A stretch of 64,000 nt of DNA, taken from the NCBI GenBank assembly GCA_933228675.1, contig OW121740.1:127669630-127733629 (forward strand), in the 5' to 3' direction. Shown here piece after piece: positions 57,906 through 64,000 of this stretch. The DNA is from Stomorhina lunata. Its lineage: Eukaryota > Arthropoda > Insecta > Diptera > Rhiniidae. The position numbers and the translations under genes were made by a program. Position 1 is the first letter of the stretch; every line of letters begins with the position of its first letter. A model generated the notes under the pieces. It was given only the letters and a program-made list of their open reading frames with translations. It was not told the DNA's origin and searched no databases.

Positions 57906-59649
57906 TGTTACCAAAAAGTTTGGACTTTTACATAAAAAGTCCTTTGTGCTGGTCACATTATTCAATTTCGTCTCATCCTGCTTCCAGTTGCAGCAATTCA
58001 GCTCCTGTTGTAAATTTTACATTGCCTTGCCAGCCGTTGACTTTTTCACTGTTACAAAATGTCGCTGGTGATGTTCGCAACGGTTTTTATGTACCACCAA
58101 ATACACTACTGGCACAATTTCGTTAGAAGGAAAAAACACGCTTTTCTTTCCAATCTCTACTGTGTGCCATCATTTGCTAATTCTGTGGGCTGCTGCTGTT
58201 TTTCCTCGCTTTTTTCGTTTTTTTTCTCGCTGCTCTATCTTCTTGACGCTATAGCTGTTGGTGTTGTGGGCCATCATCCATGATTCTCAGCTAAATCTCC
58301 ATGTCTGCATTAGTTTTGAAACGTTAGCTTTTAGAACAGTTTAAATACTCCAATAAATATTACCGCCTAAACGAGGCATCAGCAGCAGCAACGCCAAGGA
58401 TCTAAACGCAAACAGAATGAATAATACAGTCTTCAAGATTTTGGCAATAAAGACAAGAAAGACATTTTAAGGCAAAAACAAAAAAAAAATGGGAAAAATG
58501 TACAACCCAGAAAAAAAATCTTCCCAGATGCACACTTCTGATATCATTTAACTGCTAAACATAAAACGTTTTGCATGCCTGCCCGTATCTTTGCCCCCCT
58601 TCTCTAGCGGCTGACAATGTTTGGGATTTTTGTTTTTTGGGGAAGACAAAACCTTTTTATGGCTAATGTTCCCAAAGCAATCACAGCCTTTCGGTTGGAG
58701 CAGCAGCAGCAATTGCAGTATTTGACTTTTTTTCATCATCATCTTCGACATTAACAACAGCAACATCATCATAAACATTATTGTTGTCTCTTGTTTTACT
58801 ACTGCTTGTTGTTTGTTTGTTGCAGTTGTTCTTGTTGTTGCTGGTAATTGTTGTTGATGTTGTGTGTCATCGTTGCAACACGTTGGGTCATGGTGCAAAA
58901 GGTGATTTATACGCGAAAATTTGTTTTAACTTTTGTGACTAAATCGTACATTAGAGAATTATTCTAAGAGTATTTTTCTTATTTTTTGTGTACCCTACAT
59001 CGTTATAGGGTATATTGTGTTTGTGGTGATGTTTGTAACATTCACAGAAATTGCTCTGATCTCTTCTAATTATATCGATCGACTGTAAATCGCATCCTAA
59101 AGTTTCCATATAACTCCCCTCCAACATAAAAAACTATGTTCATTAAAGTCTGCGATATAGGGCGTCTTACATTCGATCTTGACAATTTTAAACAATTTAA
59201 TTTTTTTTAGTCTTGGACTTAGAAAATACCTTTTGCTGATTGCCAATGTGCCAGGGCGGAGGCGTTCAATTTAATACCGTTTATGGTTGCTTGTAGTTTT
59301 GAAAGCACAAAAAAAATTGTTAACGACAACGACAGCAACAACATCATCATTTACAGCACCAGCAGAAGCAGCAACAAAACAGTTAAATTGACAATATTAT
59401 GAGAACATTATGAAGAACACGAGATTTATGTTTGCAAATCTAAGAATTCAAAATGTTTTGAAAAATATTTTATTTATTGTTAGGAACTTTTTTTTCGGTT
59501 GTGGCTGAAAAGTCAAAAGTTAACTTAATTTTCTGTAATTTTTATTAAATTAGTTTAAAATCCCACAAACATTATTCTAATGTTCACTTAAGGCAAATAT
59601 TTTACATGATAATATTCAAAGAATTTTGAAAAGCTTTTCCAATAATTTT
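57906..59649. other. Spacer between S8 and S9; higher-GC, CAG/CTG- and CAA-rich
   Basis: The most complex single-copy-looking sequence in the window. At 57,905-58,290 it has mixed composition ('cttccagttgcagcaattcag', 'ggctgctgctgttttt'). At 58,690-58,900 there are CAGCAGCAGC, CATCATCATC and TTGTTGTTG tracts, which account for a 116-codon minus-strand frame. At 58,990-59,125 a TACCCTACATCG/TTATAGGGTA hairpin followed by 'gtttgtggtgatgtttgtaac' resembles the 5' end of family A. No gene could be supported. Confidence 0.45.
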
Positions 59650-62172
59650 TTTGAAATCCAAAATTTTCTATAAAAAATTAATTTTAACGAAAATTTTTCT
59701 ATAGAAAAAATTTTTAACGAAAATTTTTCTATAAAAAAAATATTTTAACGAAAATTTTTCTATAGAAAAATTTTTTAACGAAAAGTTTTCTATAGAAAAA
59801 ATTTTTTAACGAAAATTTTTCTATAGAAAAAATTTTTTAACGAAAATTTTTTTATAGAAAAACTTTTTTAACGAAATTTTTCTATAGAAAAAATTTTTTA
59901 ACGAAAATTTTTCTATCGAAAAAATTTTTTAACGATAATTATTCTATAAAAAAAATTTTAAACGAAAATTTTTCTATAGAAAAAATTTTTTAACGAAAAT
60001 TTTTCTATGGAAAAATTTTTTTAACCAAAAGTTTTTTATAGAAAAAATTTTTTAACGAAAATTTTTTAACGAAATTTTTTTATAGAAAAATTTTTTAGCA
60101 AAAATTTTTCTATAGAAAAAATTTTTTAACGAAAATTTTTGTATAGAAAAAGTTTTTTAACGAAAATTTTTCTATAGAAAAAATTTTTTAACGAAAATTT
60201 TTCTATAGAAAAAATTTTTTAACGAAAATTTTTCTATAGAAAAAATTTTTTAACGAAAATTTTTCTATAGAAAAAATTTTTTTAACGAAAATTTTTCTAT
60301 AGAAAAAATTTTTTAACGAAAATTTTTCTATAGAAAAAATTTTTTAACGAAAATTTTTCTATAGAAAAAATTTTTTAACGATAATTTTTCTATAGTAAAA
60401 ATTTTTTAACGAAATTTTTTCTATAGAAAAAATTTTTGAAAGAAAATTTTTTCGATAGAAAAAATTTTTTAACGAAATTTTTTCTATAGAAAAAATTTTT
60501 TAACGAAATTTTTTCTATAGAAACAATTTTTTAACGAAATTTTTTCTATAGAAAAAATGTTTTAACGAAAATTTTTCTATAGAAAAAATTTTTTAACGAA
60601 AATTTTTTTATAGAAAAATTATTTTAACGAAATTTTTTGTATAGAAAAAATTTTTTAACGAAATTTTTTCTATAGAAAAAATTTTTTAACGAAATTTTTT
60701 CTATAGAAAAAATTTTTTAACGAAATTTTTTCTATAGAAAAAAATTTTTAACGAAAATTTTTCTATAGAAAAAATTTTTTAACGAAATTTTTTCTATAGA
60801 AAAAATTTTTTAACGAAATTTTTTCTATAGAAAAAATTTTTTAACGAAATTTTTTCTATAGAAAAAATTTTTTAACGAAATTTTTTCTATAGAAAAAATT
60901 TTTTAACGAAATTTTTTCTATAGAAAAAATTTTTTAACGAAATTTTTTCTATAGAAAAAATTTTTTAACGAAATTTTTTCTATAGAAAAAATTTTTTAAC
61001 GAAATTTTTTCTATAGAAAAAATTTTTTAACGAAATTTTTTCTATAGAAAAAAATTTTTAACGAAAATTTTTCTATAGAAAAAATTTTTTAACGAAATTT
61101 TTTCTATAGAAAAAATTTTTTAACGAAATTTTTTCTATAGAAAAAATTTTTTAACGAAATTTTTTCTATAGAAAAAATTTTTTAACGAAATTTTTTCTAT
61201 AGAAAAAATTTTTTAACGAAATTTTTTCTATAGAAAAAATTTTTTAACGAAATTTTTTCTATAGAAAAAATTTTTTAACGAAATTTTTTCTATAGAAAAA
61301 ATTTTTTAACGAAATTTTTTCTATAGAAAAAATTTTTTAACGAAATTTTTTCTATAGAAAAAATTTTTTAACGAAATTTTTTCTATAGAAAAAATTTTTT
61401 AACGAAATTTTTTCTATAGAAAAAATTTTTTAACGAAATTTTTTCTATAGAAAAAATTTTTTAACGAAATTTTCTCTATAGAAAAAATTTTTTAACGAAA
61501 TTTTTTCTATAGAAAAAATTTTTTAACGAAATTTTTTCTATAGAAAAAATTTTTTAACGAAATTTTTTCTATAGAAAAAATTTTTTAACGAAATTTTTTC
61601 TATAGAAAAAATTTTTTAACGAAATTTTTTCTATAGAAAAAATTTTTTAACGAAATTTTTTCTATAGAAAAAATTTTTTAACGAAATTTTTTCTATAGAA
61701 AAAATTTTTTAACGAAATTTTTTCTATAGAAAAAATTTTTTAACGAAATTTTTTCTATAGAAAAAATTTTTTAACGAAGTTTTTTCTATAGAAAAAATTT
61801 TTTAACGAAATTTTTTCTATAGAAAAAATTTTTTAACGAAATTTTTTCTATAGAAAAAATTTTTTAACGAAATTTTTTCTAAAGAAAAAATTTTTTAACG
61901 AAATTTTTTCTATAGAAAAAATTTTTTAACGAAATTTTTTCTATAGAAAAAATTTTTTAACGAAATTTTTTCTATAGAAAAAATTTTTTAACGAAATTTT
62001 TTCTATAGAAAAAATTTTTTAACAAAATTTTTTCTATAGAAAAATTTTTTTAACGAAATTTTTTCCATAGAAAAAATTTTTTAACGAAAATTTTTCTATA
62101 GAAAAATTATTTTAACGAAGTTTTTTCTATAGAAAAAAGTTTTTAACGAAGTTTTTTCTATAGAAAAAAACT
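59650..62172 (+). repeat. Class I satellite array S9 (31 bp), the most homogeneous array
   Basis: About 81 units. From about 60,640 to 62,060 the monomer AACGAAATTTTTTCTATAG + AAAAAATTTTTT repeats with only isolated changes (for example at about 61,473, 61,777 and 61,881). A variant unit at 60,741 recurs at 61,051, exactly ten monomers away. The left part (59,690-60,420) carries the older AACGAAAATTTTTC form. Homogeneity of this degree points to recent amplification. Confidence 0.95.
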
Positions 62173-63014
62173 TCATAAAACTCTCTGTTGTACATCTTCA
62201 CATTTCGTTGTTGCCATGTGTAATTAGTCATAAAAATTATGCATATATTAACACGTTTTATTAAATGTTCTTTCACACAGAAGATACTTTCACTCTAAAA
62301 TGTTCTTTGTGCCTTTCTGAAATAAAATTAGATACTCGTATCTAGTTAGTGCAATTATCTATCGGGTATGTACTTAATATTCCATCAAGATAATTATTCT
62401 TTCTTTTTTCTAAGATTTTTTTTGGTTTGCAATTGTTGCAATGAATAAGCAAAATTAATCGTTTAATTATAAGTAAAATATTTAAATCTCTAAAATTACA
62501 ATAACCATTAATCATTAAACATTGAGTTAAGCATTTTTTTCATTAGCTTTTTTTAAAAGAACACTATTCGAGTTACAGGTGATCTAGTTAAATATTTTTT
62601 TAAGAAGAAAAAAGAAAAAGTTTAAACAATTTCTTTCACATATGTTTACATTTTAAGCAGAATATAGAAAAAAAACTTGAAAAAGTATAAGTTTCTGAAA
62701 TAAATACTAATTACTAATTACAGGTTCTACTTTTGCAATTTCACAGTTAATATGAAGTACTTGTTATTTTGTGATGTATGAAAATATATTTTTAGAAAAA
62801 AGTATTTTTGTTGGTTATTTTTTTAAGTATAACTAAATTGAGGTATAACATACGATCCACATTAATCTATAATTAAATTATAAATGCTTAGGAATTTACT
62901 TTTTTGAAAATTAAGAAACAAATAATAGAAGAACTTTCTATTTTTATGATATTTATATTAAAAAAATTGTTATATTTAAAAAAATTTAAAAGAAATGGTT
63001 TTCTATAAAAATAC
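62173..63014. other. AT-rich stretch, no gene seen
   Basis: No gene or repeat family was recognised. Confidence 0.5.
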
Positions 63015-63260
63015 GAGGGCAGATCAGGCCGTATGCTTTTGGTTAAAAAACAGGTTTTTTTTACAAAAATTTATTTAATTTGTTTATAGTCTTCATTAAG
63101 CTCTATATACTCACTTTCACCCAATTTTTGTTTCCCTTCTGATATATAAATTTCGTCTAGGTCTTAAAAATAGACAGTTTTAGGGAGATCATTTCGTCGT
63201 TTTAGTCAAATCTTTTGATGCCGAGTCATTTCTTTAAGTTTTGAAAAAAGACGTATTCAA
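63015..63260 (-). mobile_element. Mariner-like transposase C-terminal remnant
   Basis: The terminus CGAGGGCAGATCAGGCC at about 63,015 resembles that of the 3.1-3.5 kb copies. The minus-strand frame reads 'RLFSKLKEMTRHQKI', then a stop, 'DLDEIYISEGKQKLGE' and 'SEYIELNEDYKQIK' before the terminus. This matches the pattern of mariner transposase tails (LF.KLK, then DLD..Y.SEG..KLE, then C.EL..DYV). Stops make it a relic. It lies about 40 bp from class II array S10. Confidence 0.6.
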
Positions 63261-63299
63261 TTGGGACTTAATTTAGAGGATATGTACATAACAATTTTC

Positions 63300-64000
63300 T
63301 TATTTGAAAATTTCCTATAAATATAGAAAATTTCCTACAAAAATAGGAAATTGTTATGGATATTTCCTATAAAAATCTGAAATTTTTTGACAATTTCGTA
63401 TAAAAATACGAACATTTTTAAAATTTTAATATAAAAGTAGAATTTTTTTTAAATTTCCTTTAAAACAACATTTTTTTTAATTGCCTATAAAAATGAGAGA
63501 TTTATTGAAAATTTCCTTTAAATATAGTAAATGCTTTAAAAGTTTCCTACAAAAATAGGAAATCTTTTGAAAAAATCCTATAAAAATATAAAATTTGTTG
63601 AAAATTTCCTATAAAAAAGGAAATTTTTTGGAAATTTCCTATAAATATAGCAAAGCTTTTAAAAATTTCCTACAAAAATAGGAAATTTTTTGAAAATTTC
63701 CTTTAAAAATTGGAAATTTTTTGAAAATTTTCTCTAAAAATAGGATATTTTTTGAAAATTTCCTATAAAATTAGAAAATTTTTTGAGAAGTTCCTATCAA
63801 AATATTAAATTTCCTATAAAAATGGGAAATTTTTTTGAAAATTTCTTATAAAAATAGGAAATTGTTTGAAAATTTCCTATAAAAACAGTACATTTTTTGA
63901 AAATTTTCTATAAAAATTGGAAATTTTGTGAAATTTTTCTATAAAAATGTGAAGTTTTTTTGAAAACTTCCTATAAAATTAGGAAATTGTTTAAAAATTC
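63300..64000 (+). repeat. Class II satellite array S10, runs off the window
   Basis: Units of TTTCCTATAAAAATAGGAAA + TTTTTTGAAAA with a period near 31 bp and many substitutions. Same orientation as S5. The right edge is outside the window. Confidence 0.85.

Noticed and set aside
57905..58283. Two overlapping open frames on the plus strand
   Set aside because: No recognisable motif and no splice or promoter support; described as spacer only.
58548..58898. 116-codon open frame on the minus strand
   Set aside because: Built on CAG, CAT and CAA microsatellites; composition is low-complexity and there is no domain.
59650..62172. CRISPR-like regular repeat array
   Set aside because: Units are contiguous without unique spacers, and the context is clearly eukaryotic.

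Overview
The window is very AT-rich, repeat-dense eukaryotic DNA. The repeat content fits a higher fly: degenerate mariner transposase C-termini, a Jockey-like LINE with the 'ISKAFDxVWH' reverse-transcriptase motif, hAT- and piggyBac-type miniature elements, interspersed repeats ending in a hairpin plus CTTACTTGTT, and CAG/CAA microsatellites. A calyptrate fly (blow fly or house fly lineage) is my best guess; this is inference. I see no intact host gene. The window reads as a large intron or intergenic block. The only candidate host coding sequence is a short open exon-like segment near 41.3-41.5 kb with a peritrophin-like cysteine pattern. A broken coding remnant lies at 31.1-31.6 kb on the minus strand.

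The dominant feature is a set of about ten arrays of 30-31 bp satellite monomers, about 15 kb or a quarter of the window. Class I (9.4, 18.8-21.2, 24.6-27.0, 29.7-30.0, 53.6-55.6, 56.8-57.9, 59.7-62.2 kb) is built on the palindrome TTTTTCTATAGAAAAA followed by an A/T tract and a short array-specific word. Class II (35.1-36.1, 36.5-38.0, 39.1-40.3, 63.3-64.0 kb) is built on GGAAATTTTTGAAAAATTTC-type palindromes. Several arrays face each other in inverted orientation across about 1 kb of non-repeat DNA. One array sits exactly inside a copy of an interspersed element.

Layout. 0-6.6 kb: tandem 3' ends of interspersed family A, tandem mariner remnants split by a miniature element carrying tRNA-like segments, a fold-back element and a TIR element. 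8.6-14.5 kb: a TIR element, family G, a LINE scrap and an hAT-type fold-back element with an 8-bp target duplication. 15.6-17.7 kb: a piggyBac-type element (TTAA target duplication) containing a decayed LINE. 18-30 kb: class I arrays, with two inverted family A copies at 21.8 and 28.7 kb enclosing the 24.6-27.0 kb array. 30.3-32.9 kb: a 461-bp tandem duplication, the minus-strand pseudogene and a second hAT-type copy. 34.6-40.3 kb: class II arrays, one inside family A. 42-52 kb: two very degenerate AAAGCTC-type repeat fields in opposite orientation around a small TA-flanked MITE, an hAT MITE, family G and a perfect 202-bp palindrome with (TA)n. 53.6-64 kb: class I arrays alternating in orientation, another mariner remnant and a class II array running off the end.

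No gene set works together here. The interest is in genome architecture: how palindromic 31-bp satellites expand, invert and nest inside mobile elements. All family names (A, B, C, D, E, G, H) are labels for this window only.
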